A stretch of DNA of 64,000 nt from Nocardioides caeni (GTDB lineage Bacteria; Actinomycetota; Actinomycetes; Propionibacteriales; Nocardioidaceae), in assembly GCF_004912195.1 (NCBI RefSeq), contig NZ_STGW01000003.1:62001-126000 (forward strand). The letters are read 5' to 3'. The number at the start of each line of letters is the position of its first letter. Position 1 is the stretch's first letter. A model generated the notes under the pieces. The model saw only the letters and a program-made list of their open reading frames with translations, was not told where the DNA came from and did no database searches. A program made the position numbers and the translations under genes. This document shows positions 46,401-54,046 of the stretch, one piece after another.

Positions 46401-46439
46401 CAGCGACATCCTTCGCCAGCGCGGCGCCAAACCGGCTGA
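43425..46439 (+). CDS. membrane protein with LysM repeats and a BTAD domain
   Basis: 1004 residues. Order: two or three membrane segments (within residues 10-120), two LysM motifs ([16 protein letters not shown] near 165 and [16 protein letters not shown] near 223), a Pro-rich stretch, another membrane helix near 340, a long cytoplasmic part, then a winged-helix/BTAD region ([19 protein letters not shown] near 768, then [14 protein letters not shown]). It joins a peptidoglycan-binding outside to a regulator-type inside and could report on pilus assembly or the wall. Ends 3 bp from the convergent ankyrin gene. Confidence 0.8.
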   Translation: MNRTDSRLRGLLATLTLVAFVVGVPVVLISIDALPDPSAFTWSRLTAQDDGTLALQVITAICWIAWAVFTCQLLASILSQARGIRTPRLPGLGVPQLAADRLVAAAALLFVAVPTVSAVLPQPRAHAAVAAPLPDEPHVAVALDAPADPVAEEHVQTVQPQTERYTVKRGDSLWKIAEERLGDGTRYVELVALNEAVLDGRPDFLLPGTVLKVPVADDPSGGSYVVQPGDTLSEIAEDQLGDADGYPSIFRASRDTAQPNGAHLSDPDLILPGWKLTIPGQSDPVEPQKPNHDQDPPLPETIPPTERATPPVPEVAEPAPEQASPESAEDDITPTWLLPGLAGAGALLAGSLWLALRQHRRTQLRYRRPGRIIAPPPDELLAVEKSVQVSGAVTAHPIEELDAALRGLAPAPRLLSVRLSSSRIVLTLAELAELPKPWTGEGAAWHIPVEAVPTPPPDALSPYPMLVSVGQADDGALALLNLEELRALAVTGDSDRSAALARHLMAELVVNPWASPVHIEALGLGGELASINRDFVRVHEPGDDAFLRALADDLATASPIGEPDEFHAAVIAGGDNGPGLTHLAGALVGFPGRAGLALVSVGGEPCPPFVDVHLSAEGRLRIPALELDLASAGLTAAEAEACAALVDLTTDAEVVPVPRAADERTVTDSGGALVDELTEPRPEGQQAGASSLLPLDTHVYADRAATTVDDVETLAPNASPEAAAAIHASDPDLDEDLARWDSPVPVAPKVTLLGPVTVRTLGDATATAHRRPYYVEFLAYLALHPNGVTAEKLAEDLCIRPQKARSDLSIIRKWLGQSRADKPFLPRAQQTHRDGVPATYALDGVLCDLDLFRRLRARGQSRGAEGMADLIAALHLVSGEPFTDLRKDGWGWLLEGDRLDHIMTAAIVDVGHIVTTHALVVGDLGLADFASSVTLAASPYDEIANLDRIAVDRAIGNVDEADARMRNGVTNRSDDGYGPIDLPPRTTQVLEGQRHPSPARRQTG

Positions 46440-46442
46440 TGG

Positions 46443-46835
46443 CTACGTAGGAAGGTCCGCAAACCATTGCGCGACGTTGTAGTTCGCGATCAGCCGCGCT
46501 AGTCCGACCGGCGTCTGCCCACTCCTGTTTGCGTGCAAGGCGTCAGCCCCGTGGGTGCGCAGCAGTTCAATCAGCTCGCCACGGCCCTTCGAGTTGAACA
46601 CGGCGACGAACAGGGGTGTGTTGCCGAACGTATTCTCTGGGTCGACCGACGCGCCCGCACCTAGTAGCGCCTCCGCCGCTGGGACCGACCATTGCTGGGC
46701 CGCCAAGTGAAGCGGCGTGAACCCAAGATGGTCGCTGACGTCAGGAGATTCGCCGCGCGCGAGAAGGTCCTGGAGGGTCGACAAGTCACTGGCCATGACT
46801 GCAGCATGCATCGGCGAGGTCGTGGGGGTTGTCAT
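46443..46835 (-). CDS. ankyrin-repeat protein, likely immunity protein
   Basis: 130 residues from the ATG at 46835. Three ankyrin repeats are visible: SDHLGFTPLHLAAQQWSVPA near residue 33, NTFGNTPLFVAVF near 68 and NRSGQTPVGLARL near 105. It starts only 5 bp after the stop of the nuclease-toxin gene. Ankyrin proteins directly downstream of polymorphic toxins commonly neutralise them; binding to the neighbouring nuclease domain is an inference from that pattern. Confidence 0.8.
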   Translation of the reverse strand: MTTPTTSPMHAAVMASDLSTLQDLLARGESPDVSDHLGFTPLHLAAQQWSVPAAEALLGAGASVDPENTFGNTPLFVAVFNSKGRGELIELLRTHGADALHANRSGQTPVGLARLIANYNVAQWFADLPT

Positions 46836-46840
46836 GGCCT

Positions 46841-48763
46841 CTAGACCGCACACACGTCGGATTCGTACTGGTGGCTGCGGTTCGAGGCCGGATCCTCCAT
46901 CTGGTACAGCTCCGGATCATTGATGTGGTCGAGGAAGTCCTGAACGCTCCAAGCTTGAGCCAAGGCCTTCTCCTTGATGCATCGCCACTCATGTCCGGGC
47001 TTGTGGCCGATATCGGCCGCACCGGCTGGAACGACCTGTCCGGTGTTGGGGTCGATGAAGTCTCCGTCGGCGTTCTTTGGGGCGGCATCCCGGATCTGCT
47101 GCTTCGTCGAAGTTCGAAGGGTCGGTCGATACCTCAGATAGTCGGTGGTGACAGGCCTTGTGATCGTGCTCCCGGTGCCGACCTTCGCCCGAATCTCGTT
47201 CGCGACTCGGGCGACATCGTCCGCTTGAGCCGCCGCCTTCTCGGCTGCGGCCGCCGAACCAGCGCTCTTGGTCGCCTTGACGCCCTTCACGAGCTTGGTG
47301 AAAGCGAGCCCGGGGACCGCTGCGGCCAACGACAGCCCGGCGTTCGTGTAGTCACCCTCGATCGCGTACCAGGTCGCGTTGGTGGCGGCTGCGCCGACGC
47401 CGATGACGTTGAACGGCGGGGGAACGAACGTGGCGAGCGAGAGGATGTTGAGCACCGAGTGCCCCCAGCGCTTAACCCAGTGAAAAGCCGCTTCGACCGC
47501 TTCGACCACGCAGTGGCCGTAGTCGAGCGGGTTCCACGAGCACTCGCTCTGATCCTGCAGACTGTTCGCGAGGCCTTCCAACACCCGCGAGTCAGCCATG
47601 GGGCTGCCGGCTGACGAGTCAGGCTCACCTAACGGATCACTCGTGGCATCGATGGCCGAGGACAGCGCGGTGAGTGACGCCGTCATCCCAACGCTGCCCT
47701 CGTCGGAGCCACCCGGGAACTGGTGCTCGAAGAAGAGATAGTGCGTGAACTTGCCGATGGCGTGATCGTCATCGTCGTACGTGATCGTCTCGGTGCCCGG
47801 CTGGAAGTCGGTGAAGGCCCACGCGCTGGCCTCCGGGTTCGCGGTCAGTGCTGCGGTGAGCGCAAGGATGCCGTCGGTCAGGTAGGTGCCGGTCGGCGCT
47901 GGAGCGTACTTCGCATCGCCGTCCACTACGCCCGGCCAGGCGTCATCACCTTCATCTCGGTCGAAGGTCCAGTAAGCGTCGGTGACCGTCTCGAGAAACT
48001 CCGTTGACCAATACCCTCGCGACAGGAGCAGGAGGAGATTCTGCTTGTTGGCAACGTCTTGGTCGGCGCGCTGCTCAGCGTCGGCGTCGGCGTCGGGATT
48101 CTCATCGGGCGCGCCGTAGAGGACTTCCGGGGTCGTCGTTGCGGTGGCGAAGTCCTCGGTCCACGACGGTGGCAGCATGCGGTCTCCGGTGCCGTGGGTC
48201 GCCAATGCAAGCACACCAGCCAGGTCCGTGAGGGTGATGTCGTACTCGTGGGAGTCGACATCGGGACCGAGCGGTTCGTCGTTGACGCCAGCCACCGAGG
48301 CCAGCGCGTCCCCGAGTTCGCGAGGGGTCGCCTGGGCGGCGAAGTAGTACGCAAAGTCCCGGTTGCCTCGATGAGCCGCCAGGTGCTCCCCGAGCGCCGC
48401 CAGGTCCGCACCGCGGAGTGCCCGCAGAGCGACCGCAGCGTCTTCCTGTGCCAGTTCTGCGGCGGTCGGTTCGTACTGCGGGAGATACTTCAGTCCGCCG
48501 ACGACCACGCCGATAATGGCGAGCAGGGCCACGAGGGCGAAGCCGATCCGTAAGCGCCAGCGCGGCTCCGGTAGGGCGCGCTTAAAGGCTAGGTCCGTCC
48601 TGAACCTGCGGTCTCGCTGCTCCTCGAACTCCCAGCCGCGGTCCTCCCACTTGGCTCGCACGCTGTCTTGCCTTCGGCGGAGGACGCGGACGGACTTGCG
48701 CTTGTACCGCAGTTCGTCGCGCGCGACATTGCGCTTTCGGCGACGAGAGTCAGCTCGCCCCAC
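46841..48763 (-). CDS. membrane-anchored polymorphic toxin with GH-E nuclease end
   Basis: About 640 residues with a GTG at 48763 after GGAGGCAGGA (start uncertain). Basic N-terminus, a membrane helix near residues 73-93, a long unrecognised central region and a hydrophobic Ala/Gly-rich block near 450-500. The last 60 residues contain ADIGHKPGHEWRCIKEKA and later QMEDPASNRSH, the HNH/ENDO VII-type GH-E pattern of toxins that cut DNA. The ankyrin gene follows at once. The lack of a WXG/LXG or RHS region leaves the export route open. Confidence 0.75.
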   Translation of the reverse strand: MGRADSRRRKRNVARDELRYKRKSVRVLRRRQDSVRAKWEDRGWEFEEQRDRRFRTDLAFKRALPEPRWRLRIGFALVALLAIIGVVVGGLKYLPQYEPTAAELAQEDAAVALRALRGADLAALGEHLAAHRGNRDFAYYFAAQATPRELGDALASVAGVNDEPLGPDVDSHEYDITLTDLAGVLALATHGTGDRMLPPSWTEDFATATTTPEVLYGAPDENPDADADAEQRADQDVANKQNLLLLLSRGYWSTEFLETVTDAYWTFDRDEGDDAWPGVVDGDAKYAPAPTGTYLTDGILALTAALTANPEASAWAFTDFQPGTETITYDDDDHAIGKFTHYLFFEHQFPGGSDEGSVGMTASLTALSSAIDATSDPLGEPDSSAGSPMADSRVLEGLANSLQDQSECSWNPLDYGHCVVEAVEAAFHWVKRWGHSVLNILSLATFVPPPFNVIGVGAAATNATWYAIEGDYTNAGLSLAAAVPGLAFTKLVKGVKATKSAGSAAAAEKAAAQADDVARVANEIRAKVGTGSTITRPVTTDYLRYRPTLRTSTKQQIRDAAPKNADGDFIDPNTGQVVPAGAADIGHKPGHEWRCIKEKALAQAWSVQDFLDHINDPELYQMEDPASNRSHQYESDVCAV

Positions 48764-48855
48764 TCCTGCCTCCCCCTCCAGACCTGATGCAGCGCACGAC
48801 GCTACCCGGATGTTGAGCGGCGGTTCTGAGAATCCGCCGAACCGATGCCAGATGA

Positions 48856-49659
48856 TCAGGAGAAGTAGCCGCCAACGCCGATGACGTACTTCGCGCACTT
48901 GTCGCCGTAGAGGTCTACGGTGAAGGTGGCGGTGCCGCCGTCCTCGATTGGGCCGTCCTGCTCGGTGAAGGAACTCGTGTACCAAGCCAGGTCGTTGCCT
49001 TCGAAGCAGTACATCGCGACGCTGTACGGGCCTTCGGTCGAGGCGCCCGTCGCATTCGTGGCAGAGCCGACGATCGCCTCGCCGACGAGGTTCACCTCGG
49101 TCACAGCTAAGGGCGCCGTGTTGTAGGAGGTCGTGTCCACAGGGCTGGTCTCGACCGCGAACTCGTATTGAGCGTTGCCGGGGATCGCCTCGGCGTTCTC
49201 GAAAAAGATGTAGCTCAGCCCAACTTCGCCCGGCGCGATCTGGGCGGGGATGGTGCCCTGGCTGGATCCGGTCCCGGCGATGGAGCCACCGCTGCGAGCG
49301 GTCGCGGTCCAGTCGACGTGCGAGATGCCCTCGGCGGTGTTGTTCCGGAACGCGAACAACAGGATTCCCTGGTCAGTGTCGAGCGGCCCAACCTGGACGA
49401 CAGAGACCTCCCCGGCCTCACCGTCATCGAAGCGCGGGCGGGCGGTGCCACCCAGGAGCCCGGAGGCATTGAATGCCAGCGGCTTGACCTCAATCTCCTC
49501 GCCAGGCGCCGCCTCCGCGGTACCGCTGCGCGGCGCGGCCTCGTCAGGTGTCGCCGCAGGCGTGGACCCGGCCTTGTCGGGGTCGTCGGCCGACGAGCAG
49601 GCAGTGAACGGGAGCAGAGTTGCCAAAAGGACTGCGGCGATGCGCGAGAAGATCTTCAC
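48856..49659 (-). CDS. lipoprotein of unknown function
   Basis: 267 residues from a GTG at 49659. Signal sequence with lipobox PFTAC (Cys near 21), an acidic linker, then a beta-rich domain with a conserved-looking FRNNTAEGISHVDWTATAR block near 110 and two late cysteines. Such proteins sit on the outer face of the membrane. Upstream of and co-oriented with the toxin gene, 92 bp apart, so it may belong to the same unit. The IS element lies 48 bp upstream of its start and may have cut off its promoter. Confidence 0.7.
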   Translation of the reverse strand: MKIFSRIAAVLLATLLPFTACSSADDPDKAGSTPAATPDEAAPRSGTAEAAPGEEIEVKPLAFNASGLLGGTARPRFDDGEAGEVSVVQVGPLDTDQGILLFAFRNNTAEGISHVDWTATARSGGSIAGTGSSQGTIPAQIAPGEVGLSYIFFENAEAIPGNAQYEFAVETSPVDTTSYNTAPLAVTEVNLVGEAIVGSATNATGASTEGPYSVAMYCFEGNDLAWYTSSFTEQDGPIEDGGTATFTVDLYGDKCAKYVIGVGGYFS

Positions 49660-49707
49660 GGCCGACAAGCTATGAGCGGGCCCCGACACAAACTGCTGGC
49701 CGCCTTA

Positions 49708-49725
49708 CTGGGTGTGTCCCATTTG
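49708..49725 (+). repeat. left terminal inverted repeat of the IS
   Basis: CTGGGTGTGTCCCATTTG, exact complement of the right end. Preceded by the TTA target copy. Confidence 0.9.
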
Positions 49726-49767
49726 AGGTCGACTGCGTCCCACGGGCCAGCGAGCACGGTGCGCGGC

Positions 49768-50595
49768 ATGTCCTACCCGAGCGATGTGACAAGCGAGCAG
49801 TGGGCGCTGCTGGAGCCGGTCTTCAACCCTCCAGGCAAGCGCGGACCCAAGCACGGAGCTGGTCTGCGGAAAGTCGTCAACGCGATGCTCTACATCTCCC
49901 ACACCGGCTGCCAGTGGCGGTATCTGCCGGCGACGTTCGGGCCCTGGACCCGCGTGTGGTCCCAGTTCCGCCGCTGGTCCCGCAACGGCACTTGGGCGCG
50001 AGCGTTGGCCGTGCTGCATGAGGCCGCACGCGAAGCCGACGGCCGCGCCGAGGCGACCCCGTCGATGGTGGTCATCGACACCCATCTGGCACGCGGGTCC
50101 TCCAACGGCGGGTTCACTTTCCACGACCGCGGCGGCCCCTACGGCCGGACCAAGGGCGCAAAGCGGGTGGTGGCGGTCGATGTGACCGGACTGCCCGTGG
50201 GTGCGCTGGTCGTCCCGGCCTCCACCCACGAGAACCGGACCACGGAGCTGATGTTGCAGCACTTGACCCAGCAGGGTGTCACCGGCCGGCTCGAGCTGGT
50301 CCTGGTGGACCGCGGCGTCACCGAGGCAGCGGCCCGAAAGCTCGGCCGGGACTACGACCTTGAGCTGCGCCGGGTCGGCTGGGACGACAAGCAGCCGGTG
50401 TTCCGCCCCATCCGGCACGCCTGGCGCGTCGAGGTCGCCCACGGTCGTCTCGGACGTGCCCGCCGGCTGGCGAAGTCGTTCGAGAACACCACCACCTCGG
50501 CCACCGGCTGGCTCCAGGTCGCCTGCATCGCAACCACACTGCGCCACCTCTCGCGCACCCCTGCCCACAGTCCTGCACAGCCGCTCGCAGGCTGA
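49768..50595 (+). CDS. IS5-family transposase
   Basis: 275 residues, ATG at 49768, one uninterrupted frame. N-terminal DUF4096-like helix-turn-helix region (SEQWALLEPVF and GCQWRYLPATFGPWTRVW). DDE catalytic residues can be placed at Asp in VVIDTH near residue 113, Asp in LVLVDRGV near 181 and Glu in WRVEVAHGRLGRARRL near 222, where other members have ERTFGWL. The Thr for Ser after the first Asp and the altered third motif are unusual, but no residue is missing. Confidence 0.87.
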   Translation: MSYPSDVTSEQWALLEPVFNPPGKRGPKHGAGLRKVVNAMLYISHTGCQWRYLPATFGPWTRVWSQFRRWSRNGTWARALAVLHEAAREADGRAEATPSMVVIDTHLARGSSNGGFTFHDRGGPYGRTKGAKRVVAVDVTGLPVGALVVPASTHENRTTELMLQHLTQQGVTGRLELVLVDRGVTEAAARKLGRDYDLELRRVGWDDKQPVFRPIRHAWRVEVAHGRLGRARRLAKSFENTTTSATGWLQVACIATTLRHLSRTPAHSPAQPLAG

Positions 50596-50640
50596 GCCAC
50601 GGGGCTGCCGACGGGCGGCACGCATGAGAGCCTGCTCGTG

Positions 50641-51210
50641 CTAGCCGTTCGGGCGGCAGACAGCATCGAGCACGAGGGCCACCGCGGCGGCTGTATCCGT
50701 GGCGTCGACCAAGACCCGAGGGCCGTCGCGGCCTTCGTCCCAGGCACTCCACTCTCCGCTCTGCACCACTTCCCACGTCGGGACCTCGTGACCAGGGATG
50801 TCGGCGACGCGGCGTTCGACTCGTCGTCGGTGCTCCTCCCGGTCGGGCAGCACCGTTTCCAAGTTCACCAGGGGCACTCCGGCTCGCCGTGCCGCATCCC
50901 GCCATGACATGCGCGCTTCCGGCACAGGGTTCACCGCGTCAACGACGACGGTGTTGCCGAGCAGCAGGTTCGAGACCGCCAGCTCGTGTATCACCGCATA
51001 GCCCCCGACGCCGACCGCAGCGCCCGTCCTGGCGAGCGCAGTCTCCGCAGCATCGACGCGGAGGTAGCAGGCTCCCAAGCGTCGGCACACCTCACGCGCG
51101 ATCGTCGTCTTCCCGGTACCTGGGCGGCCAGACAACACGACCAGTGCAGGACTGGCCTCTTGGGCAACTTGGGCTGAGGTCTCCACCTGAGCAGTATCGA
51201 CTCCCGGCAT
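50641..51210 (-). CDS. P-loop kinase/AAA ATPase, passenger of the IS
   Basis: About 189 residues from an ATG at 51210; the frame is open back into the right inverted repeat (GTG at 51279). Walker A LSGRPGTGKTTIAREV near residue 27, VVVDAVNP near 90, a basic lid REEHRRRVERRVAD near 124 and a Trp/Glu-rich segment near 145 match small-molecule kinases of the gluconokinase/chloramphenicol-phosphotransferase type. The substrate is unknown. It lies wholly inside the IS and opposes the transposase, with 45 bp between their stops. Confidence 0.78.
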   Translation of the reverse strand: MPGVDTAQVETSAQVAQEASPALVVLSGRPGTGKTTIAREVCRRLGACYLRVDAAETALARTGAAVGVGGYAVIHELAVSNLLLGNTVVVDAVNPVPEARMSWRDAARRAGVPLVNLETVLPDREEHRRRVERRVADIPGHEVPTWEVVQSGEWSAWDEGRDGPRVLVDATDTAAAVALVLDAVCRPNG

Positions 51211-51267
51211 GACAGCCGAGGACGCCGAGCAGCAACGCCCGGCTACGGCCTGTTCCGTTCTCCGCTC

Positions 51268-51285
51268 CAAATGGGACACACCCAG
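51268..51285 (-). repeat. right terminal inverted repeat of the IS
   Basis: Perfect match to the left end in inverse orientation, followed by the second TTA target copy, which is also the TAA stop codon of the leftward gene beyond it. Confidence 0.9.
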
Positions 51286-51555
51286 TTAGCGCCATGGCCC
51301 GTCGTTCCAGATATTGATGTCGCTCCTCGCAGGCCGCAACACGGACAGGGGCAGCCACGCCTGCCGCACGCCCTCCCGCAGGCCGCCGTTGTCGACCCAG
51401 ATCACCCACGCGAACCACTGCCCACGCTCGCGCCGCCAGTCGAGAATCAACCCTGGTGCGGGCGGTGGGTAGTTCCGACGATCAAGGCGAACCCAGCAAT
51501 GCCGCCAACGCCTGGGCTGCGGCCAGGCATCGCTCTTCGGCGGATTCGCGGACAC
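51286..51555 (-). CDS. small mobile-element protein
   Basis: 89 residues from a GTG at 51555. Block LDRRNYPPPAPGLILDWRRE near residue 24, then WFAWVIWVDNGG and QAWLPLSVLRPA, a basic, Trp-rich small protein of the kind I associate with actinobacterial integrative elements beside replication genes. Its TAA stop is exactly the IS target duplication, so the insertion left the protein unchanged. Divergent from the next small gene across a LexA-like box. Confidence 0.6.
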   Translation of the reverse strand: MSANPPKSDAWPQPRRWRHCWVRLDRRNYPPPAPGLILDWRRERGQWFAWVIWVDNGGLREGVRQAWLPLSVLRPARSDINIWNDGPWR

Positions 51556-51575
51556 GACTCCATCTTGACCGACGT

Positions 51576-51591
51576 TCGTACATATGTTCGA
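51576..51591. promoter_or_regulatory. LexA (SOS) box candidate
   Basis: TCGTACATATGTTCGA matches the actinobacterial SOS consensus TCGAAC-N4-GTTCGA at 11 of 12 half-site bases. It lies between two divergent small genes just before the replication block, a sensible position for damage-induced activation of a mobile element. Confidence 0.6.
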
Positions 51592-51626
51592 CTCAGGCTG
51601 TGGCGACAACTGGGGAGCAGCAGTAC

Positions 51627-51815
51627 ATGGCGGGCTACAACGCGGGCCGGACGAGCGCGCTGACGACCGGTTCGGTCGATGCCGGACGCAGCTGGCTCGA
51701 GGAGCACCGCGATGCCGACAGCGCATACATCGCCGGGTACGAGTGGGCGCTCTGGGACTACGAAGATGCCAACGGCCTGAGCCACCATCGAGAGACCAAC
51801 ACCGCGACCGGGTGA
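51627..51815 (+). CDS. small acidic protein before the replication block
   Basis: 62 residues from the ATG at 51627 (GGGAG at 51612-51616); a GTG at 51600 would add nine. MAGYNAGRTSALTTGSVDAG then EEHRDADSAYIAGYEWALWDY: an acidic, aromatic-rich small protein with two related GY..G segments. No family known to me. Directly downstream of the LexA-like box. Confidence 0.5.
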   Translation: MAGYNAGRTSALTTGSVDAGRSWLEEHRDADSAYIAGYEWALWDYEDANGLSHHRETNTATG

Positions 51816-51855
51816 CATGGGCGGTCCGGTCAAGGGGTTCATAGCAACGACTTAG

Positions 51856-51931
51856 GGATACCTCCTGACCTGCGGAAACGCAGGTATCCCCCTCCCGAAT
51901 CCGGCCAGGTATCCCGAAATCGTGGATACCT
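51856..51931. repeat. four GGATACCT elements upstream of prim-pol
   Basis: GGATACCT at 51856-51863 and 51924-51931, and its complement AGGTATCC at 51882-51889 and 51907-51914, giving the order forward, reverse, reverse, forward within 76 bp. The centres are 26, 25 and 17 bp apart. The last copy is 20 bp before the prim-pol start codon. Candidate iterons of an origin or an autoregulatory operator. Confidence 0.65.
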
Positions 51932-51951
51932 GACACCGCATCGTCGGGGGC

Positions 51952-52860
51952 ATGTTCGACCCCAACAACCCGATCCCGACGTGGTCGGCGTCGACGATGC
52001 AGCGAGTCGCCGACGAGCCCACGCTCGCGGCCGCCGCGCTGCGCTATGCCAACCTCGGCATCCCGGTCTTCCCGTGCGTCCCGGGCGGCAAGCAGCCGCT
52101 CACGCCCAATGGCTTCCACGACGCGACCTCCGTCGCCCGCGTCGTCCACGCCTGGTGGCAACGCACCCCCGACGCGAACATCGGCCTACCCACAGGCGCA
52201 ACGACCGGCGTCCTCGTCGTCGATGTCGACGTCCATCCCGGCGCGAGCGGGTTCGACGCCTTCGAACGAGCGCGGAGCGAGGGTTTCGCAAACGACTGGG
52301 CGTGGCTGGTGCGCACGCCTTCGGGCGGGCTCCACGCCTACTACCCGAACGTCCGCGGCCAGGAGCAGCGCAGCTGGCAGGTCCCCGCGGCACACATCGA
52401 CTTCCGCGGCAACGGCGGCTACGTCATCGCTCCTCCATCGCGCGTCACGATCGACGGCGCCCAGCGGTCGTACGACGTCATCGCCGTCGCCACGCACCCT
52501 CCGAAGCCCGTCGATGCGGTCGCGCTCCGCCGATTCCTGGAACCACCGCGACCGGTGCGGACTGCCCCACCGCCCGGCATGCCCACCGAGGGATGCCGCC
52601 CCGACGCCCTGGCTCGAACCGTCGCGCTCACGCCGGAGGGCGGCCGTAACCGCGCCCTCTTCTGGGCGTCGTGCCGGATGGTCGAGAACGGGCTGAGCCA
52701 CACGGAAGTCATGGGCTGGCTCGGGCCGGCGGCACAGTACGCCGGGCTCCCGGACCGCGAGATCGAGACCACGGTTGACTCCGCGTTCCGCATTGCCACC
52801 CGGCTGGGCCCGGGGAGCCGCCCGGGCCCTACCCCAGCGAGTGAAGGGATCCACCTGTGA
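51952..52860 (+). CDS. bifunctional DNA primase/polymerase (prim-pol)
   Basis: 302 residues, ATG at 51952 after GGGGG. The prim-pol domain is at about residues 25-190: LGIPVFPCVPGGKQPL near 35, the metal-binding VVDVDVHPGASG near 85, TPSGGLHAYY near 120 and IDFRGNGGYVIAPPS near 145. The C-terminal part (GRNRALFWASCRM) matches the helical domain that often follows it in plasmid and element replication proteins. Probably starts replication of the element. GTGA overlap with the next gene. Confidence 0.87.
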   Translation: MFDPNNPIPTWSASTMQRVADEPTLAAAALRYANLGIPVFPCVPGGKQPLTPNGFHDATSVARVVHAWWQRTPDANIGLPTGATTGVLVVDVDVHPGASGFDAFERARSEGFANDWAWLVRTPSGGLHAYYPNVRGQEQRSWQVPAAHIDFRGNGGYVIAPPSRVTIDGAQRSYDVIAVATHPPKPVDAVALRRFLEPPRPVRTAPPPGMPTEGCRPDALARTVALTPEGGRNRALFWASCRMVENGLSHTEVMGWLGPAAQYAGLPDREIETTVDSAFRIATRLGPGSRPGPTPASEGIHL

Positions 52861-53201
52861 ACACGCACGCCGAGTACCGCCGCCACAGCTATCGGCCACC
52901 GGAGCGCCCGGGCCCTGCCGAGGGTCTCGAGCCCACCGCCAGCGAGCTTGCACGCCACCGTGATCCGTCACTCGGGCCCGAACAGCCGGCACGCGAGCAG
53001 ATGCAGAAGCGGATCGCCTGGGTACGCCCCACCGAGCTGGGCTCCTACATCGGCCCCATGGTCGGCCGCGGGATCGACCTCCAGGCCGAGCTCGTACGAC
53101 GAGCGCGCCGTACGCCGGCCACGACGTCCAAGACGCTTCGCCACCCCGGACCAGATCGATCGGCGACGCCCACCCCAAGCCAGGAAGGACTGGGACTGTG
53201 A
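52857..53201 (+). CDS. small basic protein of the replication block
   Basis: 114 residues from a GTG overlapping the prim-pol stop. Arg/Pro-rich and probably disordered at both ends, with a short ordered block RIAWVRPTELGSYIGPMVGR near residue 52. No family recognised. GTGA-coupled to the next gene as well, so surely translated with its neighbours. Confidence 0.6.
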   Translation: MNTHAEYRRHSYRPPERPGPAEGLEPTASELARHRDPSLGPEQPAREQMQKRIAWVRPTELGSYIGPMVGRGIDLQAELVRRARRTPATTSKTLRHPGPDRSATPTPSQEGLGL

Positions 53202-54046
53202 ACGCCTCGTTCGCCACCCCCGAAGGACTCCGCGCACTCCTGCAACGCCTGCACGACCGCGACAGCGTCGGCTACTGGGCCTGGCGGCACGACCCCGAGG
53301 CGGAGCGGCTGATGCAGTTCACGATCCGCAAGTACCGATCGCTCGCGCGCGCACACAACTGCGAGCCGGAAGACTCGGCGTACGCCGCCTTCGAGGCAAT
53401 GCGCACGCGCGCGGTGAGGTGCGCGGACGACCCGTGGGCCGTCATCACTCGTGCCGTCCAGGTCAGCCTGATCGCTGAGGAGCGCGCGGCCGGGCTGCTC
53501 TGCTCGACGGCCCAGGCGCGCAGGCGGGAGGTCATGCGTCACCACGACGCGCGCCGCTTCGGCGAAGACGAGACGGGGTTCCTCGAACTCCTCGCTGAGA
53601 GTCGAGGCCCGTCGCCGGTGGACCCCGCCCGGGCCGCGCCGCGGTTGGAGCCCGGAGAGACAGCGCCAACGACAGCGTTCGAGGCGCTCAACCTCGTGAT
53701 CAGCATGTTCGTCGCCCTCGGCTGGCCGAGCAGCAGCGCGACCTGCACGCTCGACTACATCGCCACACGGCTGATGGAGGCCGGCGACCGCCACGTCGCC
53801 CACGCCTACCTTCGGCGTGACCTGGCCGGCCGCGTGGCCCTCGACCTGGACCGCGACTCCTGGGCCACCGTGCTGCGGATCGTGCTCGGCAACCCGGACA
53901 AGGCCGCTGCCGCGACTCGGGCCGGCGTCGGCGTCCTCGCCATGCTCGTCTGCGACTGGAAGGTCATCGACCTGCTCGCCGACGACGGGCTCGTCGTGGA
54001 GATCCGCGACTCCGCACCGAAGGTCGCCAGGAGGATCGATGTCTGA
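53198..54046 (+). CDS. unknown protein, possible sigma-like helical domain
   Basis: 282 residues from a GTG overlapping the previous stop. The first 110 residues are helical and contain EDSAYAAFEAMRTRAVRC then DPWAVITRAVQVSLIAEERA, reminiscent of sigma-70 region 2 helices or actinobacterial element regulators. The second half is also helical, with basic DRDSWATVLRIVLGNPDKAA near 225. No catalytic motif. Precedes parB with an 8-bp overlap. Confidence 0.6.
   Translation: MNASFATPEGLRALLQRLHDRDSVGYWAWRHDPEAERLMQFTIRKYRSLARAHNCEPEDSAYAAFEAMRTRAVRCADDPWAVITRAVQVSLIAEERAAGLLCSTAQARRREVMRHHDARRFGEDETGFLELLAESRGPSPVDPARAAPRLEPGETAPTTAFEALNLVISMFVALGWPSSSATCTLDYIATRLMEAGDRHVAHAYLRRDLAGRVALDLDRDSWATVLRIVLGNPDKAAAATRAGVGVLAMLVCDWKVIDLLADDGLVVEIRDSAPKVARRIDV

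Larger units (their letters stand above)
49708..51285 (+). mobile_element. IS5-family element with a passenger gene
   Basis: 1578 bp bounded by perfect 18-bp terminal inverted repeats and flanked by a TTA direct repeat at 49705-49707 and 51286-51288. TTA fits the TNA target duplication typical of the IS1031/IS427 branches of IS5. Contents are a full transposase gene and an oppositely oriented P-loop kinase gene between the transposase and the right end. The intact ends and target duplication point to a recent insertion. Confidence 0.88.
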
